A stretch of 64,000 bases of DNA, taken from assembly GCA_040756735.1 (NCBI GenBank), contig JBFLYC010000011.1, forward strand, positions 43,835 to 107,834, in the 5' to 3' direction. Shown here piece after piece: positions 1 to 8,797 of the stretch. The position numbers and the translations under genes are program-made. Every line of letters begins with the position of its first letter. Position 1 is the first letter of the stretch. The notes beneath the pieces are model-generated. The model was given only the letters and a program-made list of their open reading frames with translations. It was not told the origin of the DNA and searched no databases. Origin of the DNA: JBFLYC01 sp040756735 (GTDB lineage Bacteria > Bacillota > DSM-16504 > Desulfitibacterales > Desulfitibacteraceae).

Positions 1-1085
1 AACTCTTAGCAGAACTGATGTTAATGCAAAAAGGTATTGCTGTGGCAGGGGCACATGGTAAAACTACAACCAGTTCCATGATTTCTTATATTTTGGAGAG
101 GGCAGAGTTTGATCCTACTATAGTGGTAGGAGGAGAACTATGTAATCTTTCATCTAATGCCAAGTTAGGTAGGGGAGAGTATTTAGTAGCTGAAGCCGAT
201 GAAAGTGATGGGACTTTTTTATTGCTCAAACCACATACGGTAGTGGTTACTAATATTGAAGATGATCATCTAGACTATTATGGCAACAAAGAGAAAATAA
301 TAGAAGCCTTTCAGCAATTTTTGAATAACGTACAGGTAGGTGGTAAAGGTTTTTTGTGCGGTGATGATGAATCTGTCTTGTCTCTCAAAAGACCAAATGG
401 TAGAGATTGGATTACCTATGGTTTGCAAGACACAAACAATATTATTGCAAAGAACATAAATCTTGGTACGAAAGGTTGTGGTTTTGACATTTATTACCAT
501 AAAAAAGCCCTAGGTAGGTTGGAACTTTCCCTTACAGGCCAACATAATATAGTCAATGCCTTAGGAGCTATGGCAGTTGCCCTGGATGCAGGGGTGCCTT
601 TTCAAGAAGCATGTCAATACTTAAAAGAATTTCGGGGAGTTGAAAGACGTTTTCAATTGCTTGGCAACTATGCCAATATTAAGGTTATAGATGATTATGC
701 CCATCACCCTACAGAAATCAAGGCTACTTTACAGGCTGCCAGGCAAACCCATCCAGGCAGGTTGGTGGCCATTTTTCAACCACACCGTTATACTAGAACG
801 AAACAATTGTATAGGGAGTTTGGTGAGTCATTCTCAAATGCTGATTTATTAATTATTACGGATGTGTACTCGGCTGGTGAAAAACCTATTCCTGGGGTGA
901 CCGGTGAGCTGATTTTTCAGGAGGCTAAAGAAAAATATCCAGATAAACAGATCACCTATTTAGATACTGATAAACTAACTGATTACTTGTTAGAAAATGC
1001 AAAACCAGGTGATATGATATTAACCTTGGGTGCAGGTAATATATGGAAGATAGGGGTAGAATTTTTGAAGAAATTGGGGGCTTAA
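1..1085 (+). CDS. murC: UDP-N-acetylmuramate--L-alanine ligase (5' truncated by window edge)
   Basis: This cytoplasmic Mur ligase adds L-alanine to UDP-MurNAc in peptidoglycan precursor synthesis. The reading frame is open to the window edge: codons from base 3 read L-L-A-E-L before the first ATG at 18, which fits the family sequence just before the ATP loop. The true start is therefore upstream and the N-terminal Rossmann part is missing. The P-loop GAHGKTTT lies directly after base 18. Further Mur-ligase signatures follow: EADESDGTF, NIEDDHLDYY, the DDYAHHPTEI motif and the C-terminal FQPHRYTRT. The gene ends 3 bases before murB, so the two are probably co-transcribed. Confidence 0.97.
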   Translation, partial: LLAELMLMQKGIAVAGAHGKTTTSSMISYILERAEFDPTIVVGGELCNLSSNAKLGRGEYLVAEADESDGTFLLLKPHTVVVTNIEDDHLDYYGNKEKIIEAFQQFLNNVQVGGKGFLCGDDESVLSLKRPNGRDWITYGLQDTNNIIAKNINLGTKGCGFDIYYHKKALGRLELSLTGQHNIVNALGAMAVALDAGVPFQEACQYLKEFRGVERRFQLLGNYANIKVIDDYAHHPTEIKATLQAARQTHPGRLVAIFQPHRYTRTKQLYREFGESFSNADLLIITDVYSAGEKPIPGVTGELIFQEAKEKYPDKQITYLDTDKLTDYLLENAKPGDMILTLGAGNIWKIGVEFLKKLGA

Positions 1086-1088
1086 TTC

Positions 1089-2000
1089 ATGGGGAAAGGC
1101 GTTATGGCAGAAAAAGAATTACGAAAGATCTTCCCAGGGGAGAATGACCTATTAATAAATGAACCCTTAAGAAAATGGACTACTTGGAAAGTTGGCGGAC
1201 CAGCAGAATACTTGGTTTTTCCCAATAACGTTTCCCAAGTAATCGAATTAGTCAAAGTATCTCAAAAAAATTGCATTCCACTAACAGTACTAGGTAATGG
1301 TTCTAATGTATTGGTAAAAGACAATGGAATTGACGGTATCGTGGTTAATACCAGTAAGCTTAACAAGGTAGAGGTGAAAGATACAAAAATTGAGGCTGAA
1401 GCTGGTATTTCCTTGCCTATGTTAGCAAAATATGCTTTGCAAAACAGTCTTAGCGGGTTAGAGTTTGCCGTGGGTATACCTGCTTCTTTGGGTGGAGCGA
1501 TATTAATGAATGCAGGGGCTTGGGGCAAATCCATTGGAGAACTCATTGAGGAAGTAACCATTGTTGACAAAGGTAATATACGAAAACTAACCAAGCATGA
1601 TATTGAGTTTAAATATAGAGACAGCAGTTTAAGGTATCACGGAGGGATAATTGTTGCTGGGACCCTGAAATTGGTAAATGGTGACACAGCTAAAATTAGA
1701 AATCTTATGGATTTACATAAGAAAAACCGATTAGAAAAACAGCCCCTTAGAATGCCAAATGCAGGCAGTGTTTTTAAAAACCCGAAAGGTTATGCTGCTG
1801 GATTTTTAATAGAATCGGTAGGTTTAAAAGGACTAAAAATCGGTGAAGCTAAAATTTCAGACAAACATGCCAATTTTATTGTAAATTGCGGAAATGCCAA
1901 GGCAGAGGATATATTAAATCTTATGGAGGAAGCAGTACGAAGTGTTGAATCTCACTATGGAATTCACCTTGAACCGGAGGTAAATATTCTAGGGAAGTAG
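1089..2000 (+). CDS. murB: UDP-N-acetylenolpyruvoylglucosamine reductase
   Basis: MurB is an FAD enzyme that reduces enolpyruvyl-UDP-GlcNAc to UDP-MurNAc with NADPH. At 303 residues it has the size of Gram-positive MurB. FAD-binding motifs are visible as LGNGSNVLVKD and GIPASLGGAILMNAGAWG. YRDSSLR follows, and the catalytic serine segment is PNAGSVFKNP. The C-terminal EPEVNILGK carries the conserved acid. The start is ATG, 3 bases after the murC stop, with a second in-frame ATG six codons on (MAEKEL) as an alternative. Order murC-murB-murA places three precursor-synthesis steps together. Confidence 0.97.
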   Translation: MGKGVMAEKELRKIFPGENDLLINEPLRKWTTWKVGGPAEYLVFPNNVSQVIELVKVSQKNCIPLTVLGNGSNVLVKDNGIDGIVVNTSKLNKVEVKDTKIEAEAGISLPMLAKYALQNSLSGLEFAVGIPASLGGAILMNAGAWGKSIGELIEEVTIVDKGNIRKLTKHDIEFKYRDSSLRYHGGIIVAGTLKLVNGDTAKIRNLMDLHKKNRLEKQPLRMPNAGSVFKNPKGYAAGFLIESVGLKGLKIGEAKISDKHANFIVNCGNAKAEDILNLMEEAVRSVESHYGIHLEPEVNILGK

Positions 2001-2024
2001 CGCTACAGGGGGTGAATTGGTGTT

Positions 2025-3293
2025 TTGTATAAAGATAAATTTGTTGTCATGGGAGGTAGGAGATTAAAGGGTACCGTACGAGTTAGTGGTGCAAAAAATG
2101 CAGTTCTGCCAATAATGGCCGCCTGTATCCTGGGGCAAAAAGAGATTATTATTCACGACGTACCTGATATTTCAGATGTCAGAGAAATGGAAAAGATGCT
2201 GCAGACTCTTGGAGCAAAATTAACTCGAGAAGGAAATGTTCTGATTATTGACCCTTCAAATATTCAACCCCAGGAAATTTCAGAAAACCTTGTGAGAAAA
2301 ATACGAGCCTCAAGTCTAGTCATGGGACCAATGCTTGGAAAATTTGGGTGGATAAAGGTTGCTTACCCTGGAGGCTGCAACATTGGATCTAGACCAGTGG
2401 ACTTCCATTTAAAAGGTTTCCAGCAGCTTCATGCTGTAGTAGAGGAAAAACATGGATTTATCGAAGCAGGTGGGGCTAACTTACAGGGAGAAACCATATA
2501 TTTGGATTTTCCGAGTGTAGGAGCTACCGAGAATCTAATGATGGCTGCCTGCCTTATTCCTGGGATTACACGTATAAGAAATGCAGCTAGGGAACCTGAA
2601 ATAGTTGACCTGCAAAACTTTTTAAATGGTATGGGCGCTAATATTAAAGGAGCGGGAACGGATACAATAAAAGTAACCGGTGTAAAAAACTTGGGTTCTG
2701 TTGAGCACAAATTAATTCCTGACCGTATTGAAGCAGGTACCCATATGATTGCAGTAGCCTTAACCTGCGGGGATGTGTTAATAGAGAATGTGATTGCTGA
2801 ACATTTGGTTCCACTTATCAGTAAATTAAAGGAAATCGGATGTGAGATTATTGAGTTAGATAATAGAATTAGGGTTATTGGAAAACCAGTCAAAGGTACG
2901 GACATCCGGACTCTTCCCTATCCAGGGTTTCCCACAGATTTGCAGCCACAAATGATGGTGCTTCTGTGTGTAGCTGATGGAACATCAATTGTAGTTGAAA
3001 ATATTTTTGAAAATAGATTTAAACATGCAAGCGAATTGAGAAGACTAGGTGCAGACATCAAAATTGAGGGGCGTATTGCTGTTGTTAAAGGTGTAAAACG
3101 ACTAACAGGTGCATTTGTGGAAGCAACAGACTTAAGAGCTGCAAGTTCTCTCGTATTGGCGGGTTTGGTATCAGAAGAAGCAACTGTGGTGGAAAATATT
3201 CACCACCTTGATAGAGGGTATGAAGGTTTTGAGAAAAAATATAATGAATTAGGGGCTCGAATAATTAGAATCAGCAACTCTCTTAGCAGCTAA
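2025..3293 (+). CDS. murA: UDP-N-acetylglucosamine 1-carboxyvinyltransferase
   Basis: MurA transfers enolpyruvate from PEP to UDP-GlcNAc, the first committed step of peptidoglycan synthesis and the target of fosfomycin. The 422-residue length is standard. The substrate motif SGAKNAVLP is at about 21-29 and the PEP-binding loop PGGCNIGSRPVDFH carries the active-site cysteine at residue 118, so fosfomycin sensitivity is expected. The start is TTG at 2025 behind GGGGGTGA (2008-2014), which places the protein at the usual family N-terminus. An intrinsic terminator overlaps the stop codon, closing the murCBA unit. Confidence 0.97.
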   Translation: MYKDKFVVMGGRRLKGTVRVSGAKNAVLPIMAACILGQKEIIIHDVPDISDVREMEKMLQTLGAKLTREGNVLIIDPSNIQPQEISENLVRKIRASSLVMGPMLGKFGWIKVAYPGGCNIGSRPVDFHLKGFQQLHAVVEEKHGFIEAGGANLQGETIYLDFPSVGATENLMMAACLIPGITRIRNAAREPEIVDLQNFLNGMGANIKGAGTDTIKVTGVKNLGSVEHKLIPDRIEAGTHMIAVALTCGDVLIENVIAEHLVPLISKLKEIGCEIIELDNRIRVIGKPVKGTDIRTLPYPGFPTDLQPQMMVLLCVADGTSIVVENIFENRFKHASELRRLGADIKIEGRIAVVKGVKRLTGAFVEATDLRAASSLVLAGLVSEEATVVENIHHLDRGYEGFEKKYNELGARIIRISNSLSS

Positions 3294-3307
3294 AGGCTGC
3301 TTTTTTT
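3285..3307 (+). terminator. Intrinsic terminator of murA
   Basis: AGCAGC (3285-3290) pairs with GCTGCT (3296-3301) around a 5-base loop and is followed by a run of seven T. The hairpin includes the murA stop codon. Confidence 0.85.
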
Positions 3308-3356
3308 GGCGCCATATTGGACTAGCTCTCTTTGTTTGTTATAATGTTAATAAAAA

Positions 3357-3534
3357 TAGTGTCCAAATTGCTACTACTACAGCGAAAGGTTACTCATTTC
3401 GTTACATCACTACGCCATGGGGACAGTTCCATCATCTTCTCTTTGGACCTTCGCTTCGCTATGGTGACGCTCGAACCGTCCCTATGGCTCGGCTAATTGC
3501 TAAATTTCGCTGTAGTACTACTTTGGGCACTAGC
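3357..3534. repeat. Foldback (MITE-like) element between murA and divIB
   Basis: The outer arms are imperfect inverted repeats: TAGTGTCCAAATTGCTACTA and onward at the left end, against the complement of the segment ending GGGCACTA at the right end. Both arms share TACTACAGCGAAA exactly. Inside, CCATGGGGACAGTTC pairs with the complement of GAACCGTCCCTATGG. There is no coding capacity. The roughly 178-base unit fills almost the whole gap. The inner GGGGACAGTTCC resembles the ends of the short repeats scattered elsewhere in the window. I did not find a clear target-site duplication. Confidence 0.7.
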
Positions 3535-3553
3535 TATAACACGGAGCTAGATT

Positions 3554-4300
3554 ATGGCCTATATTGTAAGGCATACTTCAAAATCTCGAATTGTACAAAC
3601 TACTTTAATTGTTATCTTATTATGTATTTCTTTATTTTTGTTTATCCAATCCAATTTTTTTAACTGCCAAAGGGTAATAATAACTGGCAACCATTGGCTA
3701 CATGAAGATTATCTTATTAAAGTAGCAGATGTATCTATGGGAAGTAACCTCTTTTATATAGACGTCTCAGTAGTTAAACAGAAGCTTGAACTGATTCCAA
3801 TGGTAGAAAGTGTTATTATTCAAAAAAGACTTCCACATACTTTATATATTACGATTGTAGAGAGGACTCCTGCATTATTGTTAGTTGCTTCCGGTAAATT
3901 TATTTTAGTTGATAAACAAGGAGTTTTTATACGCGATGTGGAATCTATAAGGGATTTTATGGATTTACCCATTGTAACTGGTCTAGACATTAAACAAGAT
4001 ATAGCTCCTGGGGAGCTTTTACAGGATGCCAAAATGATTCTGGCATTAACTCTCCAAAAAAAAATTTGGGAAGAATATGGGGAATATTTTAATGAAATTG
4101 ATCTGTCTTTGGGTATTAATAATGTTGTAATGTATACCAGAGAAGGAATTACAGTAAAGATTGGCAGTATTGATAATATTGATGAAAAAATGTCCTTGTT
4201 TAAAAAAATATATTTGGATAAGCTGCAAGAAGGTAATCTTGCTCTGCTTGATTATCTAGACATCAGCTTTTCCGGATTGCCTGTGATTAAATATAAATAA
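3554..4300 (+). CDS. ftsQ: Cell division protein DivIB/FtsQ
   Basis: This bitopic divisome protein links early cytoplasmic division proteins to septal peptidoglycan synthesis, in complex with FtsL/DivIC. A short basic cytoplasmic tail (1-12) is followed by one transmembrane helix (about 13-31). A POTRA domain comes next (about 35-103, with VIITGNHWLHEDYLIKVADV and the ending IVERTP), then the FtsQ/DivIB extracellular domain. The length of 248 fits Firmicutes. ATG is preceded by CGGAG. The gene is separated from murA by a terminator and a repeat element, so it probably has its own promoter or one within the repeat. Confidence 0.93.
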   Translation: MAYIVRHTSKSRIVQTTLIVILLCISLFLFIQSNFFNCQRVIITGNHWLHEDYLIKVADVSMGSNLFYIDVSVVKQKLELIPMVESVIIQKRLPHTLYITIVERTPALLLVASGKFILVDKQGVFIRDVESIRDFMDLPIVTGLDIKQDIAPGELLQDAKMILALTLQKKIWEEYGEYFNEIDLSLGINNVVMYTREGITVKIGSIDNIDEKMSLFKKIYLDKLQEGNLALLDYLDISFSGLPVIKYK

Positions 4301-4320
4301 CTTTTTCGAAAGGTGTTCTT

Positions 4321-4650
4321 ATGTGGCTACCTCTTATAGGATTATTGATAGGTATTTTAGTTGGTTTGCAACTACCCTTTACGGTACCTTTAGGTTTTGC
4401 AAAGTATATGTCCGTTGCTCTTTTAGCAGCTTTTGATTCCGTGATTGGAGGAATTAAGGCCCATTTAGAGGGTAAATATGATAATACTATTTTTGTAACA
4501 GGTTTTATAGCTAATACTTTTTTTGCAGGAGTATTAGCATATATTGGAGAACAAATTGGTGTTGAATTGTATTATGCTGCCATATTTGCTTTTGGAGTTC
4601 GCTTATTTGAAAATTTGGCTATCATACGTAGATACGTTTTGAAAAAGTAG
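4321..4650 (+). CDS. sbp: Small basic family protein (DUF1290, Sbp)
   Basis: A 109-residue membrane protein of the small basic protein family, normally found between divIB and ftsA in Firmicutes. Three hydrophobic segments are visible (about 3-24, 30-45 and 55-90). The family signature AFDSVIGGIKAHLEGKYDNT lies in the middle, and the C-terminus is basic (RRYVLKK). The molecular role is not established; the position suggests a link to division or cell-wall synthesis. The ATG has AAAGGTG seven bases upstream. Confidence 0.9.
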   Translation: MWLPLIGLLIGILVGLQLPFTVPLGFAKYMSVALLAAFDSVIGGIKAHLEGKYDNTIFVTGFIANTFFAGVLAYIGEQIGVELYYAAIFAFGVRLFENLAIIRRYVLKK

Positions 4651-4733
4651 CATATTTCTCATTTGGCACTAAAGGTTTTTGTATTTTGATGTGGAAACTT
4701 TAATGGTATAGATTTTTGTGGAGGTGCAGCATA

Positions 4734-5966
4734 GTGCCACAGAATAGGGTCGTGGCCGGGTTGGATATTGGGAGTACTAAAGTAGCTGCTATTATCGGTG
4801 AATTGACAGAATTAGGAGATGTACGAATTACTGGTATTGGAGAGTACCCATCAAACGGGTTGCGTAAAGGTATAGTTGTAGATATTGATGGTACTGCTCG
4901 TTCAATTATGCAAGCTGTTGAAATTGCAGAAAGGATGAGCGGTCAGAAAATTGTGTCTGTTTTTACAGGAGTGACTGGTTCTCACATCTACTCTATAAAC
5001 AATAAGGGTGTAGTGGCTGTTGGCAGTAAAGATGGTGAAATCTCCTTAGGAGATGTAGAAAGGGTAATTGCTGCGTCAAAGGTTATTACTTTGCCTTCAG
5101 ATAAACAGATTATTCATGTTATTCCAAGGCAGTATGTGGTGGATGGCTATGATGGAATATTAGATCCTGTTGGCATGGTTGGTTCTCGTTTAGAAGCAGA
5201 AGTAAGTATTATAGTGGGATCAAATGCTTCGCTGCAAAATATAGCTAAGGCTGTTTCACGAGCAAATTTAAATGTGGAAGGTTTTATTCTGAATGCTCTT
5301 GCTTCAGCAGAAGCTACTTTGCAGATCGCTGAAAGGGATTTGGCTTCAGTTGTTGTTGATTTAGGTGGTGGAACTACAGAGGTTTCCATTTTTGATGAAA
5401 ATGGAATGTGGTATACTTCTATTCTACCAGTTGGCGGCAGTCACGTTACCAGCGATTTGGCTGTTGGACTAAGAATTCCTTTAGACCAAGCTGAAAGAAT
5501 TAAGAAGGAACATGGATGTGTTTTAAAGGAACTGGTTGCTGGGGATGAATACATTTCTGTATCAAATATTGGAGGAAGTGGGGAAAGGAAAATTTCTAAA
5601 AAGAACATAGCTAGTATTATAGAACCAAGGATGCAGGAAATATTCTTTCTAATAAAGCAGGAGATTAAGTCATCAGGGTTTAAGGGTGTGATACCTGCTG
5701 GTGTAGTGTTTACAGGTGGTGCATGTTGTTTGGACGGTTTTAGTGAATTAGCTGCAGAGGAACTGGATATGCCAGTTAGGATAGGTTATCCATGCAATAT
5801 AAGCGGGATGGTTGATATGGCAAGCCACCCAGGATATTCTACTGGAATAGGTTTAGTACAGTATGCTTCACGTAGAATGTCACCCAGAGGTTATGCTGTT
5901 AGCTCTGAATCCGCTCTACATAAAGTTTTTCGTAAGGTATCATCGTGGTTTAAGGATATATTTTAA
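4734..5966 (+). CDS. ftsA: Cell division protein FtsA
   Basis: FtsA is the actin-like ATPase that tethers FtsZ to the membrane. The nucleotide-binding motifs GLDIGSTKVAAIIGE (phosphate 1) and VVDLGGGTTEVSIF (phosphate 2) are present, and GVVFTGGACCLDG is the adenosine motif. The last residues (LHKVFRKVSSWFKDIF) form the amphipathic membrane-targeting helix. I chose GTG at 4734 because GGAGGTG (4720-4726) lies 7 bases upstream; the longer TTG frame at 4716 would sit on that ribosome site. ftsZ follows after 30 bases. Confidence 0.96.
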   Translation: MPQNRVVAGLDIGSTKVAAIIGELTELGDVRITGIGEYPSNGLRKGIVVDIDGTARSIMQAVEIAERMSGQKIVSVFTGVTGSHIYSINNKGVVAVGSKDGEISLGDVERVIAASKVITLPSDKQIIHVIPRQYVVDGYDGILDPVGMVGSRLEAEVSIIVGSNASLQNIAKAVSRANLNVEGFILNALASAEATLQIAERDLASVVVDLGGGTTEVSIFDENGMWYTSILPVGGSHVTSDLAVGLRIPLDQAERIKKEHGCVLKELVAGDEYISVSNIGGSGERKISKKNIASIIEPRMQEIFFLIKQEIKSSGFKGVIPAGVVFTGGACCLDGFSELAAEELDMPVRIGYPCNISGMVDMASHPGYSTGIGLVQYASRRMSPRGYAVSSESALHKVFRKVSSWFKDIF

Positions 5967-5996
5967 TTATACATTGAAAATCAAGGAGGAACTTGC

Positions 5997-7046
5997 ATGT
6001 TGGAATTAGATGAAAAAGAATATAATTCTTTTGCGAAGATTAAAGTCATTGGTGTAGGCGGTGGAGGTAATAATGCTGTTAACCGTATGATATCAGCAAA
6101 TCTGCAGGGAGTAGACTTTATCTGTATTAATACTGATGCCCAAGTCCTTAAATTTTGTAAATCAGAAATAAAAATCCAGATTGGTTCAAAATTGACAAAG
6201 GGTTTAGGAGCAGGGGCTAATCCTGAAATAGGTAAAAAAGCAGCAGAAGAAAGTCGTGATGAAATAGGCAAATATTTACAGGGAGCCGATATGGTTTTTG
6301 TGACTGCCGGGATGGGTGGAGGAACTGGTACAGGCGCTGCTCCATTAGTTGCTGAATTGGCAAAGCAGATGGGAGCGTTGACTGTCGGCGTTGTAACAAG
6401 ACCATTTACCTTTGAGGGCCGTAAAAGGGCAAGTCATGCTGAGCTAGGGATAGAGGAATTAAAGTCTAAAGTTGATACCTTAATAGTTATCCCAAATGAT
6501 CGCTTATTGCAGGTAGCCGACAAGAATACCTCTATTTCAGATGCATTTAAAATAGCAGATGATATTTTGAGGCAAGGTGTTCAGGGGATATCTGATCTAA
6601 TAGCTGTTCCGGGTTTAATCAATTTAGACTTTGCCGATGTAAAAACTATTATGATGGATACTGGTTCAGCATTAATGGGAATAGGAAGGTCAAATGGAGA
6701 AAAGCGTGCTGCTGATGCAGCTAAAATGGCCATTTCAAGTCCACTCCTGGAAACGTCTATTCAGGGTGCAAAGGGAGTTTTATTAAATATTACCGGAGGA
6801 AACAACCTTGGGTTATTTGAGGTTAATGAGGTTGCTGAGATTATCTCATCTGCTGCTGATCCTGATGCAAATATAATCTTTGGAGCAGTGATAGATGATA
6901 GGCTTGAGGATGAGCTAAGGGTGACTGTGATTGCTACAGGTTTTGACGAAAGGCGTAAGGTTAAGGAAAATTTTGAAAAACAAATGGATATTAAACCTTT
7001 TGCTGATGATGATCTGGATATACCTGCCTTTTTAAGACGAAAATAA
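5997..7046 (+). CDS. ftsZ: Cell division GTPase FtsZ
   Basis: FtsZ is the tubulin homologue that forms the division ring. The N-terminal [16 protein letters not shown] and the tubulin signature [10 protein letters not shown] (residues 107-116) are intact. Also present are VIPNDRLL and the T7-loop region [14 protein letters not shown]. The C-terminal conserved peptide [11 protein letters not shown], which binds FtsA and SepF, ends the protein at 349 residues. The disordered linker (about 320-338) is short. AAGGAGG stands 7 bases before the ATG. SepF, its other membrane anchor, is encoded 7 kb downstream. Confidence 0.98.
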   Translation: MLELDEKEYNSFAKIKVIGVGGGGNNAVNRMISANLQGVDFICINTDAQVLKFCKSEIKIQIGSKLTKGLGAGANPEIGKKAAEESRDEIGKYLQGADMVFVTAGMGGGTGTGAAPLVAELAKQMGALTVGVVTRPFTFEGRKRASHAELGIEELKSKVDTLIVIPNDRLLQVADKNTSISDAFKIADDILRQGVQGISDLIAVPGLINLDFADVKTIMMDTGSALMGIGRSNGEKRAADAAKMAISSPLLETSIQGAKGVLLNITGGNNLGLFEVNEVAEIISSAADPDANIIFGAVIDDRLEDELRVTVIATGFDERRKVKENFEKQMDIKPFADDDLDIPAFLRRK

Positions 7047-7093
7047 TCTCAAACTAAGAATTAAGAGGAGGGTTAGAAAATGAGGGGAAAGAT

Positions 7094-7115
7094 AAAAGAG
7101 GACACTCCTCTTTTT
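7094..7115 (+). terminator. Intrinsic terminator after ftsZ
   Basis: AAAAGAGGA (7094-7102) pairs perfectly with TCCTCTTTT (7106-7114) around the loop CAC, with the T-run forming part of the stem's 3' arm. It most likely ends the divIB-ftsZ transcript. Confidence 0.8.
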
Positions 7116-7219
7116 GCAGGTTGGTTCGAGGGCAGGAGAAATGCCTCCAGGTTGCTATGGAGAGTTGTGCTAATTAAATGAATGGGTACACACGGAGTGT
7201 GCCTAACTTAGGGGGTCAA

Positions 7220-7504
7220 ATGTATAAGCAGTCTTGGCATACACCGTTGACTTATCTATGTATATTAATCATTTGGAAAATAGTATCTCTATTTGTTGAA
7301 CCTTTATTGCTTCCATCACCTGAGGCTGTGATAATTACACTCTTTGGAATGGTAGTATCGCCTGATTTTTGGAGTATTATAGCGCCCACGGCAAAAAGAG
7401 CTTTGGCAGGTTTGTCTGCTGCTCTTATTGGGGGTGTTTTTTTGGGTTTAATACTCGCTATGATATCACCAAAGGATATGAACAAAATAGCCACTATCAT
7501 ATAG
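7220..7504 (+). pseudogene. Remnant of an SsuC/TauC-type ABC transporter permease
   Basis: The 94-residue frame (starting M-Y-K-Q-S-W) resembles the N-terminal third of nitrate/sulfonate/taurine-type permeases. It has one membrane helix, the family segment LLLPSPEAV, and then a helix ending ALIGGVFLGLILAM. Such permeases are usually about 250 residues; here the frame stops at 7504 before the EAA cytoplasmic loop. The next frame begins directly with ATPase sequence, so roughly two thirds of the permease gene has been deleted. A GGGGGT ribosome site precedes the ATG. Substrate cannot be inferred. Confidence 0.75.
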
Positions 7505-7739
7505 TATTAAAAGACGTGTCTTTAAACTTAAAGCCAGGAGACAGGTTATGTTTAATTGGCCCTTCTGGCATAGGATGAAAAAGGTTCTTTTTAAAGAAAC
7601 GGATCCTCTTGATGTAATAGTATTTGTTACGCATCAGCAGGAAGATATTATACCTCATGTAAATAGAGTATGTTCTTTGTCAGAGCAACCTGCTAGACTC
7701 ATTGAAATAAACCCTGCAGTTTCATCCCTTTCGCAATAA
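7505..7739 (+). pseudogene. Remnant of the cognate ABC transporter ATPase
   Basis: Two pieces of an ABC ATPase lie in different frames. The first (about 7507-7578) reads VLKDVSLNLKPGDRLCLIGPSGIG, the segment up to the Walker A loop, then meets a stop. The second (about 7575-7739) carries VFVTHQQEDI, the H-loop, followed by RVCSLSEQPARLIE, a typical C-terminal end for SsuB/TauB-type ATPases. The core between them, including Walker B and the ABC signature, is missing. This cannot be a working ATPase. Confidence 0.8.
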
Positions 7740-7772
7740 ATGACAAAGTTTTTCGGCCGTCTCTTGTATAAT
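7740..7772 (+). promoter_or_regulatory. spoIIG promoter with long spacer and Spo0A-box-like sites
   Basis: A -35-like ATGACA (7740-7745, one mismatch to TTGACA) and a perfect -10 TATAAT (7767-7772) are separated by 21 bases. The B. subtilis spoIIG promoter is known for a similarly long (22-base) spacer and for activation by Spo0A-P. TGACAAA (7741-7747) overlaps the -35, and TTCGGCC (7752-7758) lies in the spacer in the opposite orientation. Each matches the 0A box (TGNCGAA) at 6 of 7 positions. The site lies 72 bases before spoIIGA. Confidence 0.65.
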
Positions 7773-7843
7773 TGTTTTTAGAAGTCATAGACAGCTTTTA
7801 GCAGCATATATATTATATGGAATAGTTTCTAGAGGTGTGCCAT

Positions 7844-8779
7844 GTGGTAGAAATAGATATAATGTACGTGGATGTTTTGTTTTTAGTGAACTTTATTATG
7901 GACTTTACTATACTGTGGGCGACAAGTAAGTTTACTGGTTTCACTGCAAGCATAAAAAGAATCTTTGCTGCTTCTCTTTTTGGAGCTATTTATTCAGTAA
8001 TGCTTTTTATCCCTTCCCTTCAGATACTATCCTCTTCCATTCTAATCAAGATCTTAGTTTCAGTTGTCATGGTTATTATTACTTTTTATCCTATACCTTC
8101 AAGAAAACTATTGCAGGCTTTAGCCTATTTTTATTTAATTGTCTTTGCTGCAGGTGGAGCAGTTTTTGGCTGCATGTATGTTCTAAACTCTCAAGCAGTA
8201 GATTATCCTGCCATGGGGCCAGGGGTGCTTCATGTAACACAGGTTAAGTATATTTGGCTGCTGGCAGCATTGGCTGCTGCAGTACTGTTCGGTAAATATG
8301 GCGCAAAGATTATTAAGGCAAATTTTTTTAAAAGTGCTGTTCATGTTCCGGCTATCATTTGTATAGGGGACATTAAAATACCTATTAAAACATTAGTAGA
8401 CACAGGAAATCAACTCACAGATCCTTTAACCGGAAAACCTGTAATGATAGCTGAACTAGAAACTTTAGCAAGTATTATACCCCCTGATGTTTATAATATT
8501 TTACAAAACCAGAAAGATCTGGACATTAATACGGCTGTTACCACTTTAGCTGGTACCAGCCTTTCATCAAGGATTAGACTCATACCTTTCAATTCAATCG
8601 GTAAACAACGGGGTATGCTGGTTGGTATCAGACCAGACCATGTCTTTATCGTACACAATGATAAGACTGCCAAGGTCAGTGATATTATCGTAGGACTATA
8701 CAACTACAGATTATCTCCTAAAGGTTTGTATAAAGGCTTACTGCATCCTGAGATACTTCAAATGTCTGTGGAAAGCTAA
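7844..8779 (+). CDS. spoIIGA: Sporulation sigma-E factor-processing peptidase
   Basis: SpoIIGA is the septal-membrane aspartic protease that removes the pro-sequence of sigma-E after SpoIIR signalling from the forespore. The N-terminal half is hydrophobic with about five membrane helices. The cytoplasmic C-terminal half carries the protease motif LVDTGNQLTDPLTGKPV with catalytic Asp at about residue 186. I chose GTG at 7844, 7 bases after AGAGGTG; GTG at 7835 sits on the ribosome site, and ATG at 7862 is an alternative. Gene order spoIIGA-sigE is conserved among spore formers. Confidence 0.95.
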   Translation: MVEIDIMYVDVLFLVNFIMDFTILWATSKFTGFTASIKRIFAASLFGAIYSVMLFIPSLQILSSSILIKILVSVVMVIITFYPIPSRKLLQALAYFYLIVFAAGGAVFGCMYVLNSQAVDYPAMGPGVLHVTQVKYIWLLAALAAAVLFGKYGAKIIKANFFKSAVHVPAIICIGDIKIPIKTLVDTGNQLTDPLTGKPVMIAELETLASIIPPDVYNILQNQKDLDINTAVTTLAGTSLSSRIRLIPFNSIGKQRGMLVGIRPDHVFIVHNDKTAKVSDIIVGLYNYRLSPKGLYKGLLHPEILQMSVES

Positions 8780-8797
8780 TAAGGGGGACGCGCTTAT

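Noticed and set aside
7080..7181. A 33-codon ORF with a strong GAGGAGGG ribosome site after ftsZ
   Set aside because: An intrinsic terminator hairpin (7094-7115) lies inside it, and I recognise no homologous small protein. It might be an attenuator leader for the former transporter operon, but the sequence alone does not support that.
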